Below are positions 1-7,999 of a stretch of DNA of 64,000 bases, one piece after another. The DNA is taken from contig CAVQXT010000003.1 of the NCBI GenBank assembly GCA_963717945.1, positions 496,001 through 560,000 of the forward strand. Direction: 5' to 3'. Both the position numbers and the translations under genes were made by a program. The stretch's first letter is position 1. Each line of letters starts with the position of its first letter. The notes under the pieces were generated by a model. It did no database searches. It was not told where the DNA came from and saw nothing but the letters and a program-made list of their open reading frames with translations. Origin of the DNA: FEN-299 sp963717945 (GTDB lineage Bacteria > Acidobacteriota > Vicinamibacteria > Vicinamibacterales > Fen-181).

Positions 1-7
1 ACCGGCG

Positions 8-1000
8 ATGCCACACTCCGACCGCCCGTCGCTGACGGCCCTCCGCGCGGTGCCCTGGATCCCCCTCGCGGCCTATCCGACGCCGATCGAAGACGCGCAG
101 CGCCTGCGCGCGGCCCTCGGCGGCGGCCCGCGGCTGCTCGTCAAGCGGGACGACGCGATCTCGTTCGGGTTCGGGGGGAACAAGGTCCGCAAGCTCGAGA
201 TGGTCGCGGCGCGCGCGCGGGCGGACGGGGCGGACCTGCTGATCACGACGGGCGGCGTGCAGTCGAATCACTGCCGCGTCACCGCGGCGGCGGCCGCGCG
301 CCTCGGCCTGCGCTGCCTGATCGTCGCCAACGGCGTCCCGCCGGAACGGCTCTCCGGCAACGCGCTGCTCGACTCGATGTACGGGGCCGAGGTGCGGTAC
401 GTCGCGACGCGCGAGGACCGGGCGCCGGCCATGGAGGAATCGGCGGCCGCCTGGCGGGCCATCGGCGGCCGGCCGTTCGTCATTCCGCTCGGCGCGTCCA
501 CGCCGCTCGGCGCGCTGGGGCTCGCGCGGGCCGTCGGCGAGATGCTCGCGCAGCTGCCCGCGCCGCCCGACTACATCTTCCACTCCACCTCGTCCGGCGG
601 CACGCAGGCCGGCCTGCTGGCCGGGTGCCGGCTGCACGGCATCGGGACGCGCGTCGTCGGCATCAGCGCCGACGAGCCCGCGGCGGGCATCCACCGGACC
701 GTCGGCGGGATCCTCGAGGGGATCGGCGCGATGCTCGGCCGCGACGGCGCCCGCTTCGCGGCGGCGTGCGCCATCGAGGCGGACGACCGGTTCGTCGGCG
801 ACGGGTACGGCGTCGCGACCGACGAGTCGCGCGAGGCGCAGACGCTCCTCGCGCGCACCGAGGCGCTCGTCGTGGACCACACCTACACGGCGAAGGCGCT
901 CGCCGGCATGATGGGCTGGATTCGCGAGGGGCGCATCGACCCCAACGCCACCGCGCTCTTCTGGCACACGGGCGGGCAGGTCGGAGTTTTCGCTATATAG
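8..1000 (+). CDS. PLP-dependent D-cysteine desulfhydrase / ACC deaminase family enzyme
   Basis: The 330-residue protein is a fold-type II PLP enzyme of the D-cysteine desulfhydrase/1-aminocyclopropane-1-carboxylate deaminase family, which eliminates sulfide and ammonia from D-cysteine or opens ACC. The Schiff-base lysine is K59 in a GGNKVRKLE motif; SNH at 86-88 and the phosphate-binding SGGTQAG loop near 196-202 are in place. Length is typical and the frame is intact. The start is the first ATG in the window, with too little upstream sequence to test it. The next gene starts 7 bases after its stop. Release of sulfide would fit the sulfur genes 10 kb downstream, but that link is only inference; DcyD and ACC deaminase cannot be told apart here by eye. 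Confidence 0.85.
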   Translation: MPHSDRPSLTALRAVPWIPLAAYPTPIEDAQRLRAALGGGPRLLVKRDDAISFGFGGNKVRKLEMVAARARADGADLLITTGGVQSNHCRVTAAAAARLGLRCLIVANGVPPERLSGNALLDSMYGAEVRYVATREDRAPAMEESAAAWRAIGGRPFVIPLGASTPLGALGLARAVGEMLAQLPAPPDYIFHSTSSGGTQAGLLAGCRLHGIGTRVVGISADEPAAGIHRTVGGILEGIGAMLGRDGARFAAACAIEADDRFVGDGYGVATDESREAQTLLARTEALVVDHTYTAKALAGMMGWIREGRIDPNATALFWHTGGQVGVFAI

Positions 1001-1007
1001 TTTTCCT

Positions 1008-2393
1008 ATGCCGTCGCTGACTTTCCTCGGTGCCGCGCGCACGGTGACCGGCTCGAAATACCTCCTCGAGGTCGCGGATCGGCGGGTGCTCGTCGACTGC
1101 GGCCTGTTCCAGGGGCTGAAGGAGCTCAGGGAGCGGAACTGGCAGCCGCTGCCGGTTCCCGCGTCCTCCATTCACGCCGTCGTCCTCACGCACGCGCACA
1201 TCGACCACAGCGGGTTCCTGCCGCGGCTGTGCGCGGAGGGGTTCCGCGGGCGGGTGTTCTGCACGCCGGGGACGGCCGACCTGTGCCGGATCGTGCTGCC
1301 CGACGCGGGGCGGATCGCGGAAGAGGACGCGCGCGAGGCGAACCGCCACGGCTACTCGAAGCACAAGCCGGCGCTGCCGCTGTTCACCGAGGGCGACGCG
1401 TTCGGCGCGATCTCGCGCCTGCAGCCGGTCGGGTTCGATCGCCCGGTGCCGGTGACCGCGGGTGTGACGGTCCGGTTCGTCACCTCCGGCCACCTGCTCG
1501 GATCCGCGTTCGCGGTGCTGACGCTCGAGGCCGACGGAGGCCGCGAGGTGGTCTTCAGCGGCGACGTCGGGCGGTACGGCCGCCCGGTGCTGCCCGACCC
1601 GCTGCCGCTCGACCACGCGGACACGCTGCTGGTCGAGTCCACCTACGGCGACCGGACGCACGAGCCCGACCACGACGGCTCCGCGCTGGCGAAGATCGTG
1701 ACCGAGACAATCGCCCGCGGCGGCAAGGTGATCGTGCCGGCGTTCGCGATCGGCCGCGTCGAGGAAGTGATCTACTGGCTCAAGAAGCTGGAGGACGAGG
1801 GCCGCATCCCGCAGGTGCCGGTGTTCCTCGACAGCCCGATGGCGCTCGAGGCGCTCAAGCACTACACCGAGCGCGCGAATGAACTGGACCCCGACGTCAG
1901 GCCGGCGCGCGGCCAGGTGTCCGCCTTCGTGACGCGGCGATTCCGGACCGTGGAGAAGTCCAGGGAGTCGCTGGAGCTCGCCGCGTCGGCCGTGCCGGCG
2001 ATCGTCATCTCGTCGAGCGGCATGGCCACCGGCGGGCGCGTCCTCCAGCACCTGAAGACGGCGCTGCCGAACCCGCGCAACACGATTCTCTTCACCGGGT
2101 TCCAGGCGGAGGGCACGCGCGGGCGCCGGCTGGTCGACGGCGAGCGCGAGGTGAAGATCCACGGCGAGCTGGTGCCGGTGGCGGCCACGATCGCGCAGCT
2201 CCATTCGATGTCCGCGCACGCCGACGCCGAGGAGCTGATGCGCTGGCTTCACGGCTTCGCCCGTCCGCCGAGGCTGACGTGCGTCGTTCACGGCGAGCCG
2301 CAGACGGCCGAGACTTTCGCCGAGCGCATCCGCCGGGAACTGGGCTGGTCGGTGGTCGTCCCGGAGTACCTGCAAGCAGTGGAATTGCCTTGA
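1008..2393 (+). CDS. Beta-CASP metallo-beta-lactamase-fold ribonuclease
   Basis: This 461-residue cytoplasmic protein has the MBL zinc site THAHIDHSG (H62, H64, D66, H67), the SGDVGRYGRPVL strand, an ESTYGDRTHE motif, and C-terminal beta-CASP motifs including SSSGMATGGR and a late histidine region (HSMSAHAD). These are the signatures of the CPSF/Ysh1-like exonuclease/endonuclease group that acts on RNA. Length matches bacterial members (about 450-470). ATG at 1008 follows the preceding stop by 7 bases, so the two are probably co-transcribed. The stop is followed directly by a word-like repeat array. Substrate cannot be told from sequence. Confidence 0.9.
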   Translation: MPSLTFLGAARTVTGSKYLLEVADRRVLVDCGLFQGLKELRERNWQPLPVPASSIHAVVLTHAHIDHSGFLPRLCAEGFRGRVFCTPGTADLCRIVLPDAGRIAEEDAREANRHGYSKHKPALPLFTEGDAFGAISRLQPVGFDRPVPVTAGVTVRFVTSGHLLGSAFAVLTLEADGGREVVFSGDVGRYGRPVLPDPLPLDHADTLLVESTYGDRTHEPDHDGSALAKIVTETIARGGKVIVPAFAIGRVEEVIYWLKKLEDEGRIPQVPVFLDSPMALEALKHYTERANELDPDVRPARGQVSAFVTRRFRTVEKSRESLELAASAVPAIVISSSGMATGGRVLQHLKTALPNPRNTILFTGFQAEGTRGRRLVDGEREVKIHGELVPVAATIAQLHSMSAHADAEELMRWLHGFARPPRLTCVVHGEPQTAETFAERIRRELGWSVVVPEYLQAVELP

Positions 2394-2452
2394 GCCCTGA
2401 GCCTCTTGGCCTGAGCCCTGAGCCCGTGAGTCCTGAGCCATGAGCCCTGAGC
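2394..2452. repeat. Word-array repeat (gagccctgagcc type), reaching into the next start codon
   Basis: The spacer is built from repeats of a short word close to CCTGAGCC, and the array continues into the first codons of the M49 peptidase (M-S-P-E-P). Similar low-complexity word arrays occur at about 14410-14500, 16018-16060 (inside dsrM), 18841-18975, 28665-28710, 35285-35400, 47078-47128 and 62960-62990. Confidence 0.7.
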
Positions 2453-4494
2453 CCTCCGACCGGCCCTACCTCCTCGAGCGGGTTGGTGAAGCGGCCGTCG
2501 TGCAGCTCTACGCCGACGGGTTCGCCGCGCTTCCGCTCGGCGACAAGATCCTGGCCTGGCATCTCTACAACGCCGCGCTGGCCGGCCGCGACATCTTCTA
2601 CGACCAGCGCTACGCGCACGGCCTCGAGATGCGCGAGGTGCTCGAGGAGATCCTGACGCACACGCCGGGCATCGACGCCGTCACGCTGGCCGAGATCGAG
2701 CGGTATACCAAGCAGTTCTGGATCAACAACGGCCCGTTCAACAACCTGACCGCGCGCAAGTTCGTGCTCGGCTGCACGCCGGACGGGTTCCGGGAGGCGG
2801 CCGCGGCGGCCGCGCGGCACGGCGCGCGCTTCCCGCTCGCCAACGGCGAAACGCTGGACGAGCTGCTCGCGCGCCTCGAGCCGATGTTCTTCGACCTGTC
2901 GGTCGACCCCATCTGCACGAGCAAGGCGCCCGGCCGCGGCCGGGACATCCTCGCGTCGAGCGCGAACAACCTGTACGACGGCGTGAAGATGGAGGACCTC
3001 GAGGGGTTCACCGAGCGTTACGCGCTCAACTCGAGGCTCGTGCGGCGCGACGGCCGGCTGGTCGAGGAGGTCTGCCGGATCGGCGGCCGCTACGACCGCG
3101 AGATCCGCGCGATCGTCTCCCACCTCGAAGCCGCCATCCCCTGGGCCCCGGCCGCGCTGGCCGAGGCGCTCTCGGCGCTGGCGGCATTCTACCGGACCGG
3201 CGAGGACGCCGACCGCGTGGCGTACGACATCGCGTGGGTGTCCGCCCGACCGTCGCTGGTGGATACGATCAACGGCTTCATCGAGGTCTACCTCGACGCG
3301 CGCGGCACGAAGGGCGCGTGGGAAGGGCTCGTCTTCTACGTGAACCACGAGAAGACCGAGGCGATCCGGACGCTGGCCCGGGAGGCGCAGTGGTTCGAGG
3401 ACCACATGCCCTGGGACCCCGCCTACCGGCGGCGGGGCGTCGCCGGAACCACCGGTAACGCGGTGGAGGTCGTCATCGAGACGGGCCACGCGGGGCCGGT
3501 GACGCCGATCGGCATCAACCTGCCCAACGACCAGCACGTCCGCGAGCGGTACGGCAGCAAGTCGGTCTGGCTGTCGAACGTGTCGGACGCCCACGAGAAG
3601 TCCACACCGCCCGTCTTCCGGCGCGAGTTCTCCTGGACGCCGGAGGAGGCGGAGCGGGCGGAGCAGTGGTCGGCGTTCACCGCCGAACTGACGACCAACA
3701 TGCACGAGGTGATCGGCCACGGGTCGGGCCGCATCGAGGAGCGGCTCGGCGGCAATCCCCACGCGTTCCTTCGCGAGCACTTCTCGGCCCTCGAAGAGGC
3801 TCGGGCCGACCTGGTGGGGCTCTACTTCCTGGCCGACCCGAAGCTGGTCGAGCTCGGCCTGGTCCCGGCCGAGAGCCGCGAGGACATCGTGCTGGCCGGC
3901 TACGAGGCCTACTGCCGCAACGCGCTGGTCCAGCTGCGCCGGATCCGCGAGGGATCGCAGATCGAGGAAGACCACATGCGCAACCGCCAGCTCGTCGTGC
4001 ACTGGCTCATCGCCAACACGACGGCGATCGCGGTGCGGAAGCGCGAGGGCAGGACCTTTTACGTGCTCACCGACGCCGCAGCCTTCCGCGAGGGCGTCGG
4101 GCGCCTGCTCGGCGAGGTCCAGCGGATCAAGGCCACGGGCGACTACGCGGCCGGACGGGATCTCGTCGACGCCCACGGCGTCCACTTCGACCCGGCTCTC
4201 CGGGACGAAGTCGTCGCCCGTGTCGAGAAGCTGGACCTGCCTTCTTACACTGGCTTCGTGATGCCGCGCCTGGCGCCGGTGCTGGGCGACGCGGGGGAGA
4301 TCACCGACGTCGTCGTCTCCTACCCGATGGATCTCGAGGCGCAGATGCTGGAATACTCCGGGAAGGCTAGCGAGGCGGGCCTCAGACCGCCGAGCATACC
4401 CGCCTCGCTAGCCCAGGAACGCTGTTGGCTGGCCCCGCGCGCGCGCGGGGCTCTGGACGTCTTGAACGGCGGGAAGGACATCGACAAAACATGA
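2440..4494 (+). CDS. M49 family peptidase (dipeptidyl-peptidase III-like)
   Basis: A 684-residue zinc peptidase of family M49, which removes dipeptides from the N-terminus of small peptides, usually in the cytoplasm. The zinc motif is HEVIGHGSGR (H422, E423, H427), followed by EEARAD (452-457), which replaces the usual EECRAD and supplies the third zinc ligand. Length is near bacterial DPP III (about 675). No signal peptide is seen. The ATG at 2440 lies inside a word-array repeat with no good ribosome binding site, so the exact start is uncertain. The last roughly 45 residues are encoded by hairpin repeats (4365-4413 and 4454-4530), so the natural C-terminus has probably been replaced by repeat-encoded sequence. 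Confidence 0.88.
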   Translation: MSPEPSDRPYLLERVGEAAVVQLYADGFAALPLGDKILAWHLYNAALAGRDIFYDQRYAHGLEMREVLEEILTHTPGIDAVTLAEIERYTKQFWINNGPFNNLTARKFVLGCTPDGFREAAAAAARHGARFPLANGETLDELLARLEPMFFDLSVDPICTSKAPGRGRDILASSANNLYDGVKMEDLEGFTERYALNSRLVRRDGRLVEEVCRIGGRYDREIRAIVSHLEAAIPWAPAALAEALSALAAFYRTGEDADRVAYDIAWVSARPSLVDTINGFIEVYLDARGTKGAWEGLVFYVNHEKTEAIRTLAREAQWFEDHMPWDPAYRRRGVAGTTGNAVEVVIETGHAGPVTPIGINLPNDQHVRERYGSKSVWLSNVSDAHEKSTPPVFRREFSWTPEEAERAEQWSAFTAELTTNMHEVIGHGSGRIEERLGGNPHAFLREHFSALEEARADLVGLYFLADPKLVELGLVPAESREDIVLAGYEAYCRNALVQLRRIREGSQIEEDHMRNRQLVVHWLIANTTAIAVRKREGRTFYVLTDAAAFREGVGRLLGEVQRIKATGDYAAGRDLVDAHGVHFDPALRDEVVARVEKLDLPSYTGFVMPRLAPVLGDAGEITDVVVSYPMDLEAQMLEYSGKASEAGLRPPSIPASLAQERCWLAPRARGALDVLNGGKDIDKT
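4365..4413. repeat. Perfect 15-bp inverted repeat inside the M49 C-terminal codons
   Basis: Arms GGCTAGCGAGGCGGG (4365-4379) and CCCGCCTCGCTAGCC (4399-4413) are perfect complements around a 19-base loop. The hairpin lies inside the coding sequence of the peptidase tail and is followed by a second GC-only palindrome (about 4431-4451). Confidence 0.85.
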
Positions 4495-4530
4495 CTGATT
4501 TGCAACGATTTCGGCCGTTCAAGACGTCCA
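4454..4530. repeat. Perfect 17-bp inverted repeat between M49 and HEAT-cyclophilin genes
   Basis: Arms at 4454-4470 and 4514-4530 (TGGACGTCTTGAACGGC and its complement) enclose a 43-base loop that holds the M49 stop codon. The right arm ends 4 bases before the GTG start of the next gene, so the hairpin could mask its ribosome binding region. No T-run follows, so it is not a classical terminator. Confidence 0.8.
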
Positions 4531-4534
4531 CCCG

Positions 4535-6682
4535 GTGAAACGAGAACCCGGCATTCGCCATCCGCGCGCCGCCGTCGCGGCGGCGATTCTCTTCGTCCTC
4601 TCGGTGACGGCCGGCCAGGCGGCGGCGCCGCCTCCGGCCGTCCCGCGCCTCGCCATCATCCGGGCCGAGGACGCGCGCGCGGCCACCGCCGAGGAGCTGC
4701 AGGCGCTGAAGACGGCCGCCGCGTCGGACCCGGCGCCGCTGCAGGCCCTGGCGGTTCGCGCGCTCGGCCGGCTCGAGCGGCCCGACCTGGTCACGACGCT
4801 CGTGCCGCTGCTCGAGGCGGCCGCGACCGCGGTGCGCGCCGAGGCGGCCTGGGCGCTGGCGCAATCGGCCGGCGCCGACGCGGCCGCGGCGACGATCGCT
4901 CGCGAGGCGATGACGAGGCGGCTGGTCGGCGAGGGCGACGCCGACGTGAGAGGGGCGCTGGCCGAATCGCTCGGCCGCCTGCCGGTCGATTCGCCCGCCG
5001 CGGCGGTCGACACCGAGAAGGCGCTGGTCGAAGTCGCTTCGCGGACCGAGGTCACGCACCGGATCGGCAAGTCCTCGGCAGGGCCGCGCATCATCGGCCT
5101 CACGCTGACGCCGATGAAGGTGGTGGCCGTGCCGACGCCGGCGCTCACCGGAGCCCTGCGCGGCCTCGAGGCCTTCTCCCGCGGGCGTGCGCGTGCCCGC
5201 CAGAGCCTCTCGCCCGAGACGGTGGATCTGCTCAAGGCGGTGGTCGGCAACGCCCAGGCGCCGCCGCGCGCGAGGGCGCTCGCGCTGCTCTGCCTGCTGC
5301 CGGTGAACGCCGTGGACCGGGAGCTGGCCGCCCGCGCGCTCGACGACCCCGACGTCCAGGTCAGGCGCCTGGCCATGTCGTCCTCCGCGGCCGACCTGCC
5401 GACGCTCCTTCGAGGCATGAAGGACCCGGCGTGGATGGTGCGCTACGAGGCGCTGCTCCGCTACGGCAGGCGGTTCCAGGCGGCCGAAGGCTGCGAGCCG
5501 ATCGTGAACGCCATCGGCGCGAGAGTGGACCACCAGGCGCTGATCGGCATCGATCTGCTCGGCGGGCCGTGCCGCCCCGGGGACCACGCGTTCGAGACAT
5601 TGCTGGATTTCGCCGCGGGAGTGGGCCAGGGCGACTGGCATCGCCCGGCGCACGCGATCGTGGCGGCCGTGAAGGCGTCACCCGAGCGGGCGCGGCCGAT
5701 GCTGGGGCGTTTCCTGGCCGCGCCGGACTGGCGCACCCGGATGTACGCCGCGCGCGCCGCCGGGCAGCTTGGGGACGCGTCGGCGCTCGGCCGCCTGGCG
5801 GCGGACGCCAACGACAACGTGCGCGAGGCCGCCATCACCGAGCTTTCGAAGGTGTCCGGACACGAGGCCGACTCGACCTACGTGTCGGCGCTTGGCGCCG
5901 CCGACTTCCAGTTGGTGATGACCGCCGCCAAGGCGCTCTCCGGGAGCCCGGACCGGGCCACGGCCGTGCCGGCGCTTCTCGCTTCACTCTCGCGCCTCAC
6001 GGTGCTTTCGAGCGATACCTCCCGCGACCCGCGCATGGCGCTGCTCGAGCGGATCCAGGAGCTGGGATCGCCGGAGCAGGCCCACCAGCTGAGACCGTAT
6101 CTCGAAGATGCCGATCCGCGCGTCGCCGGCCTCGCCGCGCGGATCCTGACCAAGTGGTCGGGCAGCGCCGTCGAAGCGGCGCCGAAGCCGCGCCCCGCTC
6201 CGGCCTTCACGTTGGCAGAGGCGGATCTCGATCGTCTCTCGCGCTCGACGGCCAGGGTCACGATGTCGAACGGCCGCCAGTTCGAGATGCGGTTCCTGAC
6301 GGATCTGGCGCCGGTCGCGTCGGCGAAGTTCGCCGCGCTGGTCAGCCAGGGGTTCTACAACGGCCTGACGTTCCACCGCGTGATCCCCGATCTGCTCATC
6401 CAGGGCGGGAGCCCGGGCGCGAACGAGTACTCGGGCGCGAGCCGCTACTGGCGGGACGAAGTCGGGCGGACGTCGCAGACGCGCGGCACGGTCGGTCTCT
6501 CGACGCGCGGCCGCGACACCGGCGACGCGCAGTTCTACATCAACCTGGTGGACACGCCCCGCTACGACAACGAGTACACGATCTTCGGCGAGGTGACGAG
6601 CGGGATGGAGGTAGTCGACACGATCCTCGAGGGGGACGCCATTCAGAAGGTCGAGCTGGTTCCTGCGAAGACAAGGAAATAG
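4535..6682 (+). CDS. Exported HEAT-repeat protein with C-terminal cyclophilin (peptidyl-prolyl isomerase) domain
   Basis: A 715-residue protein with an N-terminal hydrophobic export signal (about residues 9-30 from the GTG start). A long alpha-helical region of HEAT-like repeats (about 40-545) has repeated A-x-A-A-x-A-L-G/R patterns. A cyclophilin-type peptidyl-prolyl cis-trans isomerase domain follows at about 570-710. The isomerase part shows FHRVIPDLLIQGG, GTVGLSTRG, DAQFYINL and YTIFGEV motifs, so the active-site Arg is present. It probably acts in the periplasm as a folding factor with a protein-binding scaffold. The start is inferred: no strong ribosome binding site is visible because a hairpin occupies the space upstream. 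Confidence 0.85.
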   Translation: MKREPGIRHPRAAVAAAILFVLSVTAGQAAAPPPAVPRLAIIRAEDARAATAEELQALKTAAASDPAPLQALAVRALGRLERPDLVTTLVPLLEAAATAVRAEAAWALAQSAGADAAAATIAREAMTRRLVGEGDADVRGALAESLGRLPVDSPAAAVDTEKALVEVASRTEVTHRIGKSSAGPRIIGLTLTPMKVVAVPTPALTGALRGLEAFSRGRARARQSLSPETVDLLKAVVGNAQAPPRARALALLCLLPVNAVDRELAARALDDPDVQVRRLAMSSSAADLPTLLRGMKDPAWMVRYEALLRYGRRFQAAEGCEPIVNAIGARVDHQALIGIDLLGGPCRPGDHAFETLLDFAAGVGQGDWHRPAHAIVAAVKASPERARPMLGRFLAAPDWRTRMYAARAAGQLGDASALGRLAADANDNVREAAITELSKVSGHEADSTYVSALGAADFQLVMTAAKALSGSPDRATAVPALLASLSRLTVLSSDTSRDPRMALLERIQELGSPEQAHQLRPYLEDADPRVAGLAARILTKWSGSAVEAAPKPRPAPAFTLAEADLDRLSRSTARVTMSNGRQFEMRFLTDLAPVASAKFAALVSQGFYNGLTFHRVIPDLLIQGGSPGANEYSGASRYWRDEVGRTSQTRGTVGLSTRGRDTGDAQFYINLVDTPRYDNEYTIFGEVTSGMEVVDTILEGDAIQKVELVPAKTRK

Positions 6683-6742
6683 GCTGAAGGCGGGGGCTGA
6701 GGGCCGACGATGGTAACGCGTCAGTCACGCGTTCGCGAAATG

Positions 6743-6809
6743 GCGCAGGCCTGAAGGCCTGCGCTATCTGAAAAGAGTACTCAGATACCGCAGGGCTTCA
6801 GCCCTGCGC
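6743..6809. repeat. Family A hairpin pair (CTATCTG-tailed palindromes, head to head)
   Basis: Two palindromic units face each other. The unit at 6743-6770 has arms GCGCAGGCCT/AGGCCTGCGC with a GA loop and tail TATCTG; a spacer of 11 follows, then an inverted unit at 6782-6809 with arms of the GGGCT/AGCCC type. It lies between convergent genes. The same family recurs at 12032, 24515, 26307, 35199, 49230 and 62989. Confidence 0.85.
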
Positions 6810-6897
6810 CTCACCGGCTTCAGCCCTGCGCCTCACCGGCTTCAGCCCTGCGCCTCACCGGCTTCAGCCCTGCGCCTCACCGGCTTCGGCCGCGCGC
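6810..6897. repeat. 22-bp tandem repeat, three exact copies plus one degenerate
   Basis: The unit CTCACCGGCTTCAGCCCTGC plus GC repeats at 6810, 6832 and 6854, with a decayed fourth copy at 6876. It contains the right half of the family A hairpin and therefore arose by local duplication of it. Confidence 0.85.
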
Positions 6898-6930
6898 CGC
6901 GCAAGGACCTCGGCCTTCAGCCCTCGGCCC

Positions 6931-7980
6931 TCAAGCGACCGCAGGCTCCAGCATCGTGATCGTGCCCTTGGTCGCGTCGATCTCCACGTCGAGCCCCTCG
7001 GGAATCGTGAACTGCCGGTCGATGTGGCCGATCATCGCGCCCGACCAGGCCGGCACGTTCAGCGGCTTGATGTGGTCCCGCAGCACCTCCTCGAGCGTCA
7101 GCGCCCCGTAGCCCTCGCCGGGCAGGCACTTGGTGCAGTTGCCGAACACGACCCCGCGCAGCCGGCCGAGGATGCCGGCGAGCGCGAGCTGCGTCAGCAG
7201 GCGATCGACCCGGTAGATGTTCTCCTCGACTTCCTCGACGAACAGGATCGCGCCGCTCCAGTCGGGCAGGTAGCCTGAGCCGACGATACCGGCGAGGACG
7301 GTGAGGTTGCCGCCGAGCAGCCGGCCGCGGGCCACGCCCGGCGTGATCGTCTGGATCCGGTTCTCGACCTGGACCAGCGTGTCCTTGATCTCCTTGACGT
7401 TCTCGAACGTCACCGCCTCGGCGCCGAAGAGCACGCGCTGGAAGCAGTCGAGGTTGAAGCCGTTCCAGGTCGAGCCGGCCATCGGCCCGTGGAAGGTGAT
7501 GAGGCCGGTGCGCGCGTGCACCGGGAGCAGCAGCGCGGTGAGGTCGCTGTAGCCGATGAGGATCTTCGGGTTCTTCGCGATGACGCCGAAGTCGAGGTAG
7601 GGCAGCAGGCGGGCGCAGCCCCAGCCGCCGCGGATTGCCATGACGGCGTTCACCGTGGGGTCCGCGAACATCTGGTTCACGTCCTGCGCGCGGTCGGTGT
7701 CCTTGCCGGCCAGGTACCCGTACCGGTCGGCGACGTGCGGCGCGGGCCGGGCCTTGAGGCCCATCGCCTCGATCACCTCGACGGCGACCTCGATCTTGAC
7801 CGACTCGAACGTCGCGCTGGCCGGATCGATGAGGCCGACCGTGTCGCCCGGCTTCAGGCGCGGCGGCTTCACGACTGGCGAGCCGCCGGTGCGCGTCTGG
7901 CTGATGGCCGTTCCCGCGGTCGCCGAGGCCAGGGCCACGGCGCCGGCCATCCCGAGAAAGTGACGTCTGGTCGCGCTCAT
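6931..7980 (-). CDS. Tat-exported LD-carboxypeptidase (peptidase family S66)
   Basis: A 349-residue S66 peptidase, the family that trims the terminal D-Ala from murein tetrapeptides during wall recycling. The N-terminus ATRRHFLGMAG is a Tat signal followed by a hydrophobic stretch, so the protein is exported after folding. GDTVGLIDPAS, AIRGGWGCARLLPYLD and IGYSDLTALLL carry the expected nucleophile-region motifs, and the C-terminal half (GGNLTVLAGIVGS, LFVEEVEE) fits the family. ATG at 7980 is chosen over an in-frame codon 9 residues upstream because GGAGG lies just before it. It starts 19 bases after the stop of the cyclodeaminase gene on the same strand, so the two are probably one transcript. 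Confidence 0.88.
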   Translation of the reverse strand: MSATRRHFLGMAGAVALASATAGTAISQTRTGGSPVVKPPRLKPGDTVGLIDPASATFESVKIEVAVEVIEAMGLKARPAPHVADRYGYLAGKDTDRAQDVNQMFADPTVNAVMAIRGGWGCARLLPYLDFGVIAKNPKILIGYSDLTALLLPVHARTGLITFHGPMAGSTWNGFNLDCFQRVLFGAEAVTFENVKEIKDTLVQVENRIQTITPGVARGRLLGGNLTVLAGIVGSGYLPDWSGAILFVEEVEENIYRVDRLLTQLALAGILGRLRGVVFGNCTKCLPGEGYGALTLEEVLRDHIKPLNVPAWSGAMIGHIDRQFTIPEGLDVEIDATKGTITMLEPAVA

Positions 7981-7999
7981 GCGGCCCTCCAGTCCGGTG

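Noticed and set aside
2092..4185. Minus-strand frame of nearly 700 codons over the M49 gene
   Set aside because: Composition and lack of motifs mark it as a mirror of the strong codon bias of the plus-strand gene.
4365..4530. Integron attC site
   Set aside because: Two hairpins lie at a gene end, but there are no R/L boxes or extrahelical-base pattern, and no integron integrase or cassette series.
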